From the IMG/VR virus record IMGVR_UViG_3300030106_005454, positions 8,290 through 29,666 of that record: DNA of 21,377 nt; one strand, 5' to 3'. The translations under genes and the position numbers were made by a program. The notes under the pieces were generated by a model. The model saw only the letters and a program-made list of their open reading frames with translations, made no database searches and was not told the DNA's origin. Shown piece after piece: positions 13,614 to 19,316 of the stretch (positions are counted from its first letter, which is position 1; each line of letters starts with the position of its first letter). The stretch comes from a virus.

Positions 13614-14147
13614 ATGGGATTACCAAAAAGACTTACAGAAATGCAAATGAAATTTGCTCACCTATTGGTGACAAATGAAGGTAGAATGACTGGCTATGAA
13701 TGTGCCAAAGAAGCAGGATATTCAGAGGATAGAGCTAGAGTCACAGCATCAGAATTACAGAGTCCAAAAAAATATCCACTAGTAGTTAAATACATTGGAG
13801 ATATCCGAGAAGAGTACCAAAAGAAATATGCTGTCACATATGATAGACACATAACAGAACTTGCAAAACTTAGAGATGAGGCCAGGAAAAAAGGTGCATG
13901 GAGTGCTGCAGGAAATATGGAGATAGCTAGAGGTAAAGCTGCAGGATTATATATTGAACAGAAGATAATTAGAACTGGTAAGATAGATGATCTAACTAGA
14001 GAAGAATTAGAAGCACGTATGAAAAAAGTATTAGATGATAATGAATTAATTATTAATGGTGATGCTGAAGAAGTAAAAAATACTAACTCAACTTCGTCAT
14101 CTTCACAACCCAAGAAGTTGGAATCATCGTCCGATCCCCAAAAGTAA
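13614..14147 (+). CDS. terS: Terminase small subunit
   Basis: The protein has 177 residues from the chosen ATG at 13614. The frame is open 12 codons further, but that part overlaps the promoter. The N-terminus MGLPKRLTEMQMKFAHLL...GYECAKEAGYSEDRARVTASEL is the helix-turn-helix region of Terminase_2-type small subunits. A coiled segment (RDEARKKGAWSAAGNMEIARGKAAGLY) used for ring assembly follows. The tail is Ser/Asn-rich. TerS recognises the packaging site and regulates TerL. Unusually it lies about 5 kb from terL on the opposite strand. Its last 65 nt overlap a convergent gene. The message is leaderless. Confidence 0.85.
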   Translation: MGLPKRLTEMQMKFAHLLVTNEGRMTGYECAKEAGYSEDRARVTASELQSPKKYPLVVKYIGDIREEYQKKYAVTYDRHITELAKLRDEARKKGAWSAAGNMEIARGKAAGLYIEQKIIRTGKIDDLTREELEARMKKVLDDNELIINGDAEEVKNTNSTSSSSQPKKLESSSDPQK

Positions 14148-14397
14148 TCTCTTTTGTTGTAGGATCTAAATCATATGACGCAAATATTTTAACTGCATCT
14201 TTGTCTTTAGAAAATACCCAGCCTTCATTGATTGGTTTAGCTAATTTCATTTTAGTAAACTCTCTGTCATCAGCCCAGCCAGAATCTGATAACGCATCAG
14301 TCCACTCAATCCTGTACTTTGAATACGGGATGTCGTTTGGTTGACTTGGAACGACTTGTTTTCTTCTTCTCGGTTTTCTTCTTTTTAAGTTTTTCAT
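14083..14397 (-). CDS. Conserved small protein, 104 residues
   Basis: The first 20 residues are very basic (MKNLKRRKPRRRKQ). The rest is a compact domain with the phrases YRIEWTDALSDSGW, EGWVFSKDKDAVKIFASYD and TSWVVKM, a style known to me from hypothetical proteins of marine myo- and podophages, where it may sense or bind a partner. Its 3' end is antisense to the last 65 nt of terS. No Shine-Dalgarno sequence stands before the ATG, and the upstream gene overlaps the start, so coupling is likely. Confidence 0.65.
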   Translation of the reverse strand: MKNLKRRKPRRRKQVVPSQPNDIPYSKYRIEWTDALSDSGWADDREFTKMKLAKPINEGWVFSKDKDAVKIFASYDLDPTTKEITFGDRTMIPTSWVVKMTKLS

Positions 14398-14455
14398 AGA
14401 ATTGTGGATTATGCTTTCGGTTGAACTTATCCCAAAATTCGCTCTCTGTCATCAT
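14306..14455 (-). CDS. Small basic protein, 49 residues
   Basis: The frame starts either at the ATG pair at 14450-14455 (MMTESEFWDKFNRKHNPQFYE) or, less likely, at 14488. The product is a charged helix followed by a lysine-rich tail. Its last 92 nt overlap the 104-residue gene in another frame. The clean start of the protein-like text at MMTESEF supports the shorter form. No family is recognised, and the RBS is weak. Confidence 0.45.
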   Translation of the reverse strand: MMTESEFWDKFNRKHNPQFYEKLKKKKTEKKKTSRSKSTKRHPVFKVQD

Positions 14456-14596
14456 ACTTATTGCCAACGTTATTGCATTTCCTATCATTAGACTCTAATA
14501 ACACTACTATAGCTTTTTTTAAACTTTTTATGTGTTTTTTGAAAATAAAAGTTCCCCCTTGCCCCTGTATTCAAAAAGTGTTGATTTTACTTGCTG

Positions 14597-14622
14597 ATCA
14601 CCTCAATCACCTCATCACCTCA
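14597..14622 (+). repeat. Three tandem ATCACCTCA units
   Basis: ATCACCTCA at 14597-14605, 14606-14614 and 14614-14622 (sharing one base), with an inverted copy at 14672-14680. Confidence 0.8.
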
Positions 14623-14726
14623 TGATTTGAAAACCCTTTTTGCAAATTTCAATGTTTTAAAAAAGCTATAGTGAGGTGATAATGGCGTAAAATGGGGTGC
14701 GACATCCCCGCACACCTGTGATATAT

Positions 14727-14768
14727 ATGTCACTGTTGCATAAATGTCACTGTTGCATAAATGTCACT
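14727..14768 (+). repeat. 17-bp tandem direct repeats (iteron-like)
   Basis: ATGTCACTGTTGCATAA at 14727-14743 and 14744-14760, then a partial third copy ATGTCACT (14761-14768). The exact tandem copies suggest binding sites for a DNA-binding protein. Confidence 0.85.
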
Positions 14769-14821
14769 TGTCGCCTGATTCTTGACACAATTGCCTTGAT
14801 TCTGCCATAGTTATTTTCGCG

Positions 14822-14847
14822 TAAAAAGTGATTGACACAACATATAG
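14822..14847 (+). repeat. 26-nt dispersed inverted repeat, copy B
   Basis: Identical to the reverse complement of 11100-11125. It contains GTGATTGACACAACATATAG. It is followed at once by CTGCGACAATTTG (14848-14860), a 13-nt block also found at 10045-10057. Confidence 0.85.
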
Positions 14848-14864
14848 CTGCGACAATTTGTTCC

Positions 14865-14891
14865 TTGACTTATCCTACATTATCCTATAGA
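14865..14891 (+). promoter_or_regulatory. Promoter of the 53-residue gene
   Basis: TTGACT (14865-14870), 15 bp, TATAGA (14886-14891). The short spacer makes it weaker than the other promoters. A 19-codon frame begins at ATG 14900, close to +1, and runs over the true start at 14935. It could be a leader peptide. Confidence 0.5.
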
Positions 14892-14934
14892 CTGGAAGTA
14901 TGAATATTAAAAAGTTTCATAGAAAGGAGAAAGC

Positions 14935-15096
14935 ATGGCAAGAGACCCTAAAGTATTAAGACGGCTTGTTTGTAATTGGGATAAAGCCGATAAAATGTTC
15001 TATTGTATAGTTCAAAAATGGGATGAAAAATTAGAAAGAATGATAAACACATCTTATTTTGAAGTAGAAAAAACAGAAGTAAATAAAAGCCAGTAA
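14935..15096 (+). CDS. Small protein, 53 residues
   Basis: The ATG at 14935-14937 is preceded by AAAGGAG at 6 nt. The product (MARDPKVLRRLVCNWDKADK...) has two cysteines (C13, C24) and a charged helical end, with no recognised motif. It is the only plus-strand gene between terS and 19098 and ends just before the shared terminator. The function is unknown. Its place beside the repeat-rich region could suit a small DNA- or protein-binding factor. Confidence 0.65.
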   Translation: MARDPKVLRRLVCNWDKADKMFYCIVQKWDEKLERMINTSYFEVEKTEVNKSQ

Positions 15097-15143
15097 GTTG
15101 CAACTTACGCGGGTGTCTCATCACCCGCGTGAGATATTTTTTT
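15094..15143. terminator. Bidirectional terminator between convergent genes
   Basis: A 14-bp palindrome TAAGTTGCAACTTA (15094-15107) carries both stop codons. It is followed by ACGCGGGTG (15107-15115), a 6-nt loop and CACCCGCGT (15122-15130), then GAGATA and a T-run (15137-15143). It terminates the plus-strand message. The 9-bp stem also encodes the last residues of the minus-strand exonuclease. Confidence 0.75.
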
Positions 15144-15806
15144 ATAGTACTGATCCACTTTTTCTAGAAATTTATGCTGGTATCTTATAAACTCTTTACC
15201 CTTCACTTGAAATTTTTGGAAATAATTATCTGGAGTGCACATTAAAATCACTCCTTGAGTAATTTCAGTTTTATAAACTGTATTGTGAGCCATGGCATAG
15301 GCTCCAAGTTGCATGAAATAATCTTCTATCCACTCTCTACGTTTCGGTTTATTAGACTGTTTAAAGTCAATAATGCTATCTTCATAATCATAAACTCCAA
15401 CAAGATCCGTTGCGCCTGCGTACAAATTTGGATAAAATAAAGTTACCTCAGATCCCCAAATTTCTTGTAAATCCTTGAATCCTTTATCTATTATTGTGTC
15501 CGCCATTGCCTTTGCAACTTTGCCTTCTTCCGTTAAATCTAAATGGCCTTCACCTGTAATATGTCTTTCTAAGTGTAAGTGCATGTTAGTGCCCCGTGCA
15601 GCCGCTTGATCCTTGATCCTTGTCGCTGCCTCCTCGCCTACTTTCGCCTTCCATCTATTAATCGAGTCTATAGCTTCTTGGTCCTTAGTCGCGCCTAAAA
15701 TAGTCGTAACACTTGGTAGCTTTTCGTCATTTACATCGTAAGTTCGAAAACCTTCTACTGTACTTCGAGTCGAAGCAGGATATTTATATAGTTTATTCCA
15801 CTTCAT
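15105..15806 (-). CDS. RecB/Cas4-like PD-(D/E)XK exonuclease
   Basis: The protein has 233 residues. R-G-T-N-M-H-L-H (71-78) is followed by the acidic pair around E117/E120, G-A-T-D134, then I-I-D147-F-K149 and Q166-L-G-A-Y. These are the motifs of RecB-family and Cas4-like nucleases, with D134, D147 and K149 as the metal and catalytic residues. Phage members resect DNA ends during recombination or replication. It is the last gene of the leftward operon and overlaps the upstream 72-residue gene by 4 nt (ATGA). No iron-sulfur cysteine cluster is present (only one Cys), unlike Cas4 itself. Confidence 0.85.
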   Translation of the reverse strand: MKWNKLYKYPASTRSTVEGFRTYDVNDEKLPSVTTILGATKDQEAIDSINRWKAKVGEEAATRIKDQAAARGTNMHLHLERHITGEGHLDLTEEGKVAKAMADTIIDKGFKDLQEIWGSEVTLFYPNLYAGATDLVGVYDYEDSIIDFKQSNKPKRREWIEDYFMQLGAYAMAHNTVYKTEITQGVILMCTPDNYFQKFQVKGKEFIRYQHKFLEKVDQYYKKISHAGDETPA

Positions 15807-16021
15807 GCTATTTTAACCTCTGCTTCTGTTTCAATCCAAACTCTTGCACCACAACTTAATGGTTTGTCAGGACTATATACAACTTTACTGGGTCCTAATA
15901 TCTCAACCTTATGACCATAATCATTAGACTTAGAAGTCTTAACAGTTATCACAGGTTTATTTGTACCATGTTTTTTATTATGTCGAATGTGATGCATGTT
16001 CACATGTATTCTTTTTTTCAT
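15803..16021 (-). CDS. Conserved small basic protein, 72 residues
   Basis: The product starts MKKRIHVNMHHIRHNKKHGT and contains PVITVKTSKSNDYGHKVEI and VVYSPDKPLSCGARVWIET. This text is highly characteristic, and I recall it from many phages, often beside an exonuclease gene, but without known function. Its many His and basic residues at the front suggest nucleic-acid contact. It overlaps both neighbours by 4 nt, so it is translated together with the exonuclease. Confidence 0.75.
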   Translation of the reverse strand: MKKRIHVNMHHIRHNKKHGTNKPVITVKTSKSNDYGHKVEILGPSKVVYSPDKPLSCGARVWIETEAEVKIA

Positions 16022-16512
16022 ATTTTTATATGTTTTAATTTTTCAATATCTTCATAAGGTACCCAGCAAAATTTATCTTGTTTACCAAAATAAGATCTAT
16101 CATAAGTCGCATAAGGTTCTTTCTCATACCAGGGGCCCGTAGATGCAGAATAGTTTCTTTCTTCTAACTTACCCTTCAACATATCCCACAATTCTTGACG
16201 GTTCACACATAACCAGGAATATTTTTTTCTTTTAAAAGCAATGTAATCTGCTCCACCTTGTACCCATCCAGGATAACCTGCAACACCTACATACTCAACG
16301 CAGGCCATTTCATCTTGTGGTTCGGGATCTTTACGATTAAATTTTTTTAAATCTTTAATGTCGAACTTTAAAAGTTCACCATTTAAAATCCCTTGAACGT
16401 CCCAATGTTCTCTACGGTTTTGATGACCGTTTGCCCAGACTGGGTTTTCCAGATTCTTGGCAAAGGCTTCTTCTACTATTTTAGCTTTTTCTCTAAATTC
16501 TTCCCAGGTCAT
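16018..16512 (-). CDS. Possible PD-(D/E)XK-fold protein, 164 residues
   Basis: Residues 34-53 read R-E-H-W-D38-V-Q ... F-D51-I-K53, and later come V-E73-Y-V-G-V-A-G-Y-P-G-W and G-G-A-D-Y-I-A-F. D38 followed by D51-x-K53 and a G-x-A-D-Y segment is reminiscent of restriction-endonuclease-fold phage proteins. The match is weak and the domain is not certain. It overlaps both neighbours by 4 nt in the leftward operon next to the exonuclease, which fits a DNA-processing role. Confidence 0.65.
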   Translation of the reverse strand: MTWEEFREKAKIVEEAFAKNLENPVWANGHQNRREHWDVQGILNGELLKFDIKDLKKFNRKDPEPQDEMACVEYVGVAGYPGWVQGGADYIAFKRKKYSWLCVNRQELWDMLKGKLEERNYSASTGPWYEKEPYATYDRSYFGKQDKFCWVPYEDIEKLKHIKI

Positions 16513-16730
16513 ATAATTTTATTTAATACCCACTTAATTCCTCTAATAACATATCCTCTTATAAATTTATTGAAGGCATAACGTAGCACTCTTACAACAA
16601 TTAAAATTGGAGAACTTAATACATCAAATACAATTAACATAACATCAACACCAACATCGATAGCATTATCGCTGTTTATCAGCCTCCTTATCTTTCTCTT
16701 CTTCCTCATCTTTTCGAAAAATTTTATCAT
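16509..16730 (-). CDS. Small membrane protein, start uncertain
   Basis: The end is fixed by an ATGA overlap with the next gene. The conserved-looking part is about 50 residues with a hydrophobic segment (VMLIVFDVLSSPILIVVRVL) and a basic amphipathic end (FNKFIRGYVIRGIKWVLNKII). The strong AAGGAGG inside the upstream gene is not well placed for any in-frame ATG. Starts at 16730 or 16640 are both possible, or a rare start codon is used. A membrane-active or membrane-anchored role is likely. Confidence 0.5.
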   Translation of the reverse strand: MIKFFEKMRKKRKIRRLINSDNAIDVGVDVMLIVFDVLSSPILIVVRVLRYAFNKFIRGYVIRGIKWVLNKII

Positions 16731-16842
16731 AATTTTTCTTATATAGATCATTTGAAGGACGAGATCTACCATCCCATTTTCTTCCAGACTCTTTATTCTT
16801 TTCTGCTTTTTGCTTGTCTGACTGATTCTTGATAACTGTCAT
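16666..16842 (-). CDS. Small charged protein, 58 residues
   Basis: The frame runs from ATG at 16840-16842, with AAAGGAG upstream, to TAA at 16666-16668. The product includes K-W-D-G-R-S-R-P-S-N-D-L-Y-K-K-N-Y and ends in an acidic-lysine tail. The WDGxSRPSxDLYKK phrase is, from memory, recurrent in marine phage small proteins. It overlaps the 69-residue gene upstream by 50 nt and the membrane gene downstream. The function is unknown. Confidence 0.65.
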   Translation of the reverse strand: MTVIKNQSDKQKAEKNKESGRKWDGRSRPSNDLYKKNYDKIFRKDEEEEKDKEADKQR

Positions 16843-17002
16843 TGAGTTCTCTCCTTTCTTTTTCTGCTTCTTCTAAAAAATCTTTCTTATGCTCCCACTT
16901 GGTAATAATATTACTAATGGTTTGAAATGGATAATTACGCGCCACCATTTTATTTCGGTAAACTTTAATTTCTTCTAACAATTGTTTTGTTTCATCATTC
17001 AT
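16793..17002 (-). CDS. Small coiled-coil protein, 69 residues
   Basis: The product starts MNDETKQLLEEIKVYRNKMV. It is predominantly charged helix, and the C-terminal half (KDFLEEAEKERRELNDSYQESV) is coiled-coil-like. The start ATGA overlaps the upstream stop, and the AAGAAGAG before it serves as an RBS. No domain is recognised. Confidence 0.65.
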   Translation of the reverse strand: MNDETKQLLEEIKVYRNKMVARNYPFQTISNIITKWEHKKDFLEEAEKERRELNDSYQESVRQAKSRKE

Positions 17003-17175
17003 TTAATACTCTTCTTGTTCTGCCAAATATTATTATTAAAGACTCTAATTAATCTTGATAATTCAACTTCATACTTTACTCCATGTTTATTAGTAAACAT
17101 AACTTTGCAGTCTTCACAAGGTAGTTTGTTTCCTCTCCATAATAAAGTAATTTCTTTATTTTGCTTTTCTGTCAT
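16999..17175 (-). CDS. Small protein with CxxC, 58 residues
   Basis: The ATG at 17173-17175 lies 20 nt inside the end of the LAGLIDADG gene, and the TGA overlaps the next ATG. The product (MTEKQNKEITLLWRGNKLPC...) has C20-x2-C23 and a basic alpha/beta-like remainder. One CxxC alone cannot complete a zinc site, so dimerisation or a redox role is possible. Function is unknown. Confidence 0.6.
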   Translation of the reverse strand: MTEKQNKEITLLWRGNKLPCEDCKVMFTNKHGVKYEVELSRLIRVFNNNIWQNKKSIK

Positions 17176-17560
17176 TCTTCCACATTCTATAATATTCTAA
17201 ATCAACTATATTGCCTTCTTTTAATTTCTTTTTAGAATAGTGCGCGATAATCTGTTGAATCTTATCTAATTTTACATGAGCATAGGGCCACAATATACAA
17301 CAAACGTGAAATGCATCTCTAAAGCTGCATCTCCAGCGCCATTGCATCTTATGTCCTGGTCTTGGTTTTTTTCTTAAAGTGCCACAACCTAAAACTTCTT
17401 TTAGCCAGATTAAAACTGATTGATCTGTCATAGAAATTTCCATAACAATGCGCCAACAATCATATGTTCCAGTTTTCTTTTTTTCTTTATATTTTTTGTA
17501 AGTGATACTACCTTCACCATCAAAGAGTCCTGCTATGTAGGCTGCGTCTACCTCATTCAT
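17156..17560 (-). CDS. LAGLIDADG-type homing endonuclease, single motif
   Basis: The protein has 134 residues. Residues 7-19 (A-Y-I-A-G-L-F-D-G-E-G-S-I) are a clear LAGLIDADG helix with the catalytic acid (here D-G-E-G). A basic beta-rich part follows (TLRKKPRPGHKMQWRWRC), then helices. Single-motif members act as homodimers and cut a long DNA site, spreading their gene by homing. It is free-standing, with no intron or intein sequence around it, and overlaps its neighbours by 4 and 20 nt, so it is well integrated in the operon and may have been domesticated. Confidence 0.85.
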   Translation of the reverse strand: MNEVDAAYIAGLFDGEGSITYKKYKEKKKTGTYDCWRIVMEISMTDQSVLIWLKEVLGCGTLRKKPRPGHKMQWRWRCSFRDAFHVCCILWPYAHVKLDKIQQIIAHYSKKKLKEGNIVDLEYYRMWKNDRKAK

Positions 17561-17763
17561 ACACCTGTACCTATATTTAACTTAGATATAACTAATATTT
17601 GTAAATCTCTAATTTTATCATTTTGAGATTTTATTATTTGTTGATAATCTATTAAGGCACTCCAAAGATCATTTAAATCATGAAAAATCATAGATATAAA
17701 AACTAAAGATATTATCATACTAAGCGCAACAACTAGAGACAAAATTCTATCTGAAAATTTCAT
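17557..17763 (-). CDS. Small one-pass membrane protein, 68 residues
   Basis: Residues 7-27 (ILSLVVALSMIISLVFISMI) form a membrane segment. The rest (SQNDKIRDLQILVISKL) is a short coiled coil. The start and stop overlap their neighbours as ATGA. Together with the 30-residue gene just upstream it forms a pair of small membrane proteins. They could act on the host envelope, but no family is recognised. Confidence 0.65.
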   Translation of the reverse strand: MKFSDRILSLVVALSMIISLVFISMIFHDLNDLWSALIDYQQIIKSQNDKIRDLQILVISKLNIGTGV

Positions 17764-17852
17764 ATTTTTATAATTATGTATATGGACAGAAGACTCATTA
17801 AAGCTAGAAACGTAAAAACAAGTGCAAAGGCTTTATTTCTTGGATCCCTCAT
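17760..17852 (-). CDS. Membrane microprotein, 30 residues
   Basis: The ATG at 17850-17852 overlaps the TAA of the upstream gene and is preceded by AAGGAG at 6 nt. The TGA overlaps the next ATG. After MRDPRNK, residues 8-28 form one hydrophobic helix, ending in a lysine. The RBS and the double overlap make it a convincing gene despite its size. Possible roles are host membrane-protein modulation or a lysis helper. Confidence 0.6.
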   Translation of the reverse strand: MRDPRNKAFALVFTFLALMSLLSIYIIIKI

Positions 17853-18280
17853 TAGTTCTCCTTAGTTATATTTGTGCCATCTTCATTCTTAACCCATTTA
17901 TAATCATCTGAAACCCAATCGGCATCTTCATAGTTTAAGAATCTTTTACCTGTGTCTATGTCTCTATCATCACGTGGAACACACTCTTCAATCTTCTTCC
18001 ATTCCACAGGTTCATCACCTGACAGATCGTTGACATGTCTACCTGTGATGGTTTCTCTGAAGGTTTCTCCATAATCATCAACGTTGCCAACATTAATACA
18101 CTCTTTTTTTTCAAAGAGTTCTTCAGCTTCTTCTTTTGTCTTGGCAACGATTTCATATTCCATTTCTACTTCATATGTTTTTTTTACACGCCATTTTTGA
18201 TAACCAATCTCTTTATTGGGAGTATCTTTTTTATACGTCCCATTGATTATTGGTATTTCTTTTACAAATTTAATTTGCAT
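17852..18280 (-). CDS. Hypothetical acidic protein, 142 residues
   Basis: The product starts MQIKFVKEIPIINGTYKKDT. Residues 30-70 look like a beta-alpha-beta unit (WRVKKTYEVEMEYEIVAKTKEEAEELFEKKE) and the C-terminal half is very acidic. It resembles small DNA-mimic or adaptor proteins only in charge, and no motif proves a role. AAAGGA lies upstream of the ATG, within the gap to the coiled-coil gene. Confidence 0.7.
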   Translation of the reverse strand: MQIKFVKEIPIINGTYKKDTPNKEIGYQKWRVKKTYEVEMEYEIVAKTKEEAEELFEKKECINVGNVDDYGETFRETITGRHVNDLSGDEPVEWKKIEECVPRDDRDIDTGKRFLNYEDADWVSDDYKWVKNEDGTNITKEN

Positions 18281-18282
18281 CT

Positions 18283-18504
18283 TTATTTTCCTTTCATTAT
18301 TATTTCTAAGTTATATTTATCTTCAGTAAGACGATCAATATCTCCTTTTAAGAATTCTCGATCTCTTTCCAGTTCCTTGATCCTTGCTCCTGCCTTCTTG
18401 CAATGAAATTTAAGCAACTCTTTTTGTTTCTCTAGCTGCTCGATTCTTTCTTCAAGGTCAGCAGGACCTCGAACGACTCTTTTAACATCTTCTTTAGTTA
18501 TCAT
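18283..18504 (-). CDS. Small coiled-coil protein, 73 residues
   Basis: After a short start (MITKEDVKRVVRGPAD), residues 17-70 are one long heptad coiled coil (LEERIEQLEKQKELLKF...). The ATG overlaps the stop of the zinc-finger gene upstream (ATGA). It probably dimerises and serves as an assembly or regulatory partner. No enzyme motif is present. Confidence 0.7.
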   Translation of the reverse strand: MITKEDVKRVVRGPADLEERIEQLEKQKELLKFHCKKAGARIKELERDREFLKGDIDRLTEDKYNLEIIMKGK

Positions 18505-18689
18505 CTTTCTCCTTTAAGTGGCTTAAGCAGAAGGTGAGTATTAAAATACTCATCAAACTCCTTATCATGTACTTCTCCTTTCGAATTACACATCGGGCAT
18601 TGTACTACTTCGTCCACTTGTCTTTCTACACTTTCTTTTACTTTAAAAAACCCGTTGCCTTTACATCTTGGACAGATTTTATTTTCCAT
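18501..18689 (-). CDS. DnaJ-type zinc finger microprotein, 62 residues
   Basis: C6-P-R-C9-K-G-N-G-F and C31-P-M-C34-N-S-K-G-E are two CxxCxGxG-like repeats, as in the central domain of DnaJ and in related small zinc proteins. The four cysteines should bind one zinc. Such domains bind unfolded protein or nucleic acid. There is no J domain, so it is not DnaJ itself. TAATG and ATGA overlaps link it to both neighbours. Confidence 0.75.
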   Translation of the reverse strand: MENKICPRCKGNGFFKVKESVERQVDEVVQCPMCNSKGEVHDKEFDEYFNTHLLLKPLKGER

Positions 18690-18859
18690 TACATTACCAC
18701 CCTTTCAGGTTTTTTACCATTTTCTTTTTTATCCTCCTTTTTATTTTCAAGAGGTTTTAATCCTACAAGTAATGCAATCAATTGAAACACTTCGGCATAA
18801 GGTCTATTTTGTAAATACTTCAAAAGTACCTGTCTTTCTTCTTTTGATATTTTAAACAT
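18689..18859 (-). CDS. Small protein, 56 residues
   Basis: The ATG at 18857-18859 overlaps the RHH gene's stop and has AAAGGAG upstream. The stop overlaps the next ATG. The N-terminal 35 residues (MFKISKEERQVLLKYLQNRP) look like two helices, followed by a lysine-rich disordered tail. No family is recognised. It is co-expressed with the RHH protein, so it could be its partner. Confidence 0.65.
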   Translation of the reverse strand: MFKISKEERQVLLKYLQNRPYAEVFQLIALLVGLKPLENKKEDKKENGKKPERVVM

Positions 18860-19032
18860 TATTTCTCCTTTATTTTACCGTTTAGTTTTTCTACTTTTTC
18901 GTTTACTAAAATATTTACTGTTTGACTTCGACTTACAATCGTATTTGGTACGATTACGCGTCTAAGTTTGTCAATCTTAGTGTAAGTATCTTTTGATAAA
19001 GATACATTTTTATATTTGCTTATATCGGTCAT
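18859..19032 (-). CDS. Ribbon-helix-helix transcription regulator, 57 residues
   Basis: Residues 8-50 fit the RHH (Arc/MetJ/CopG) fold. K-N-V-S-L-S forms the DNA-contacting strand, D-T-Y-T-K-I-D-K-L the first helix, and S-R-S-Q-T-V-N-I-L-V-N-E-K the turn and second helix. Such proteins act as dimers with a two-stranded sheet in the major groove and usually repress. It is the first gene of the long leftward operon. AAAGGA lies 9 nt or so upstream, and its own divergent promoter carries TATAGGATAATATAT, related to the GGATATT core of other promoters here. It is a good candidate for their regulator. Confidence 0.8.
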   Translation of the reverse strand: MTDISKYKNVSLSKDTYTKIDKLRRVIVPNTIVSRSQTVNILVNEKVEKLNGKIKEK

Positions 19033-19060
19033 ATGATATAGTTTCCTTTCATTATTTATT

Positions 19061-19096
19061 TATAGGATAATATATAAATTTCTAGAGGAATGTCAA
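19061..19096. promoter_or_regulatory. Divergent promoter region of the RHH operon
   Basis: Minus strand: TTGACA (19091-19096 reversed), 18 bp, TATTAT (19067-19072), start near 19060. Plus strand: TATAGGATAATATAT lies 30-40 nt before the 19098 gene, with a weak -35. A possible RHH operator TATAGGATAA lies over both. Confidence 0.6.
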
Positions 19097-19097
19097 G

Positions 19098-19316
19098 ATG
19101 AAAATCGTATTAACTTTATTAATGTGTAGTTATGCAGCTGGTGATTGTATGCCGCCGTATACATGGCACGAAACATTTGAAGATCCATATTCATGTAGTA
19201 TTTTTGGGTATGAAGAATCCGCTAGAAAACTAAAAGAAATTGGTCCAGAGGAAGTCAATAAGCTTGGAATATCTATTACATTTAGATGTACACAATATCC
19301 TGAAGCAACTACTTAA
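19098..19316 (+). CDS. Small cysteine-containing exported-type protein, 72 residues
   Basis: The start M-K-I-V-L-T-L-L-M-C-S-Y-A-A-G has a short hydrophobic stretch like a signal peptide. It continues with CMPPYTWHETFEDPYSC and a C-terminal half with IGPEEVNKLGI and FRCTQYP, in total four cysteines. Proteins of this plan are, from memory, frequent in marine phages, and the one at 21130 is similar in style. AGAGGA lies about 9 nt before the ATG. Its stop overlaps the stop of the convergent gene (TTAA). Confidence 0.7.
   Translation: MKIVLTLLMCSYAAGDCMPPYTWHETFEDPYSCSIFGYEESARKLKEIGPEEVNKLGISITFRCTQYPEATT

Larger units (their letters stand above)
14490..14934. other. Non-coding control region, possible origin
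   Basis: No gene is visible in this 445-bp stretch. It contains an inverted pair ACTATAGC-T7-AAA (14506-14523) and TTTAAAAAAGCTATAGT (14656-14672). It also holds three ATCACCTCA units (14597-14622) with an inverted copy TGAGGTGAT (14672-14680), two and a half 17-bp direct repeats (14727-14768), the 26-nt block shared with 11100-11125, and a promoter. Iterons plus AT-rich stretches fit a replication origin or packaging/control site. terS lies just to the left and recombination genes to the right. The role is inferred. Confidence 0.45.

Noticed and set aside
13694-14113. A 139-codon minus-strand frame inside terS
   Set aside because: It mirrors terS codons, is rich in Ser/Ala/Phe as antisense frames are, and the plus strand carries a recognisable TerS helix-turn-helix.
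15105-15806. The exonuclease as a true Cas4
   Set aside because: It lacks the four iron-sulfur cysteines and no CRISPR genes are nearby, so the call stays RecB/Cas4-like.
18035-18406. A 123-codon plus-strand frame rich in Phe and Ile
   Set aside because: It is an antisense shadow of the acidic and coiled-coil genes of the leftward operon.
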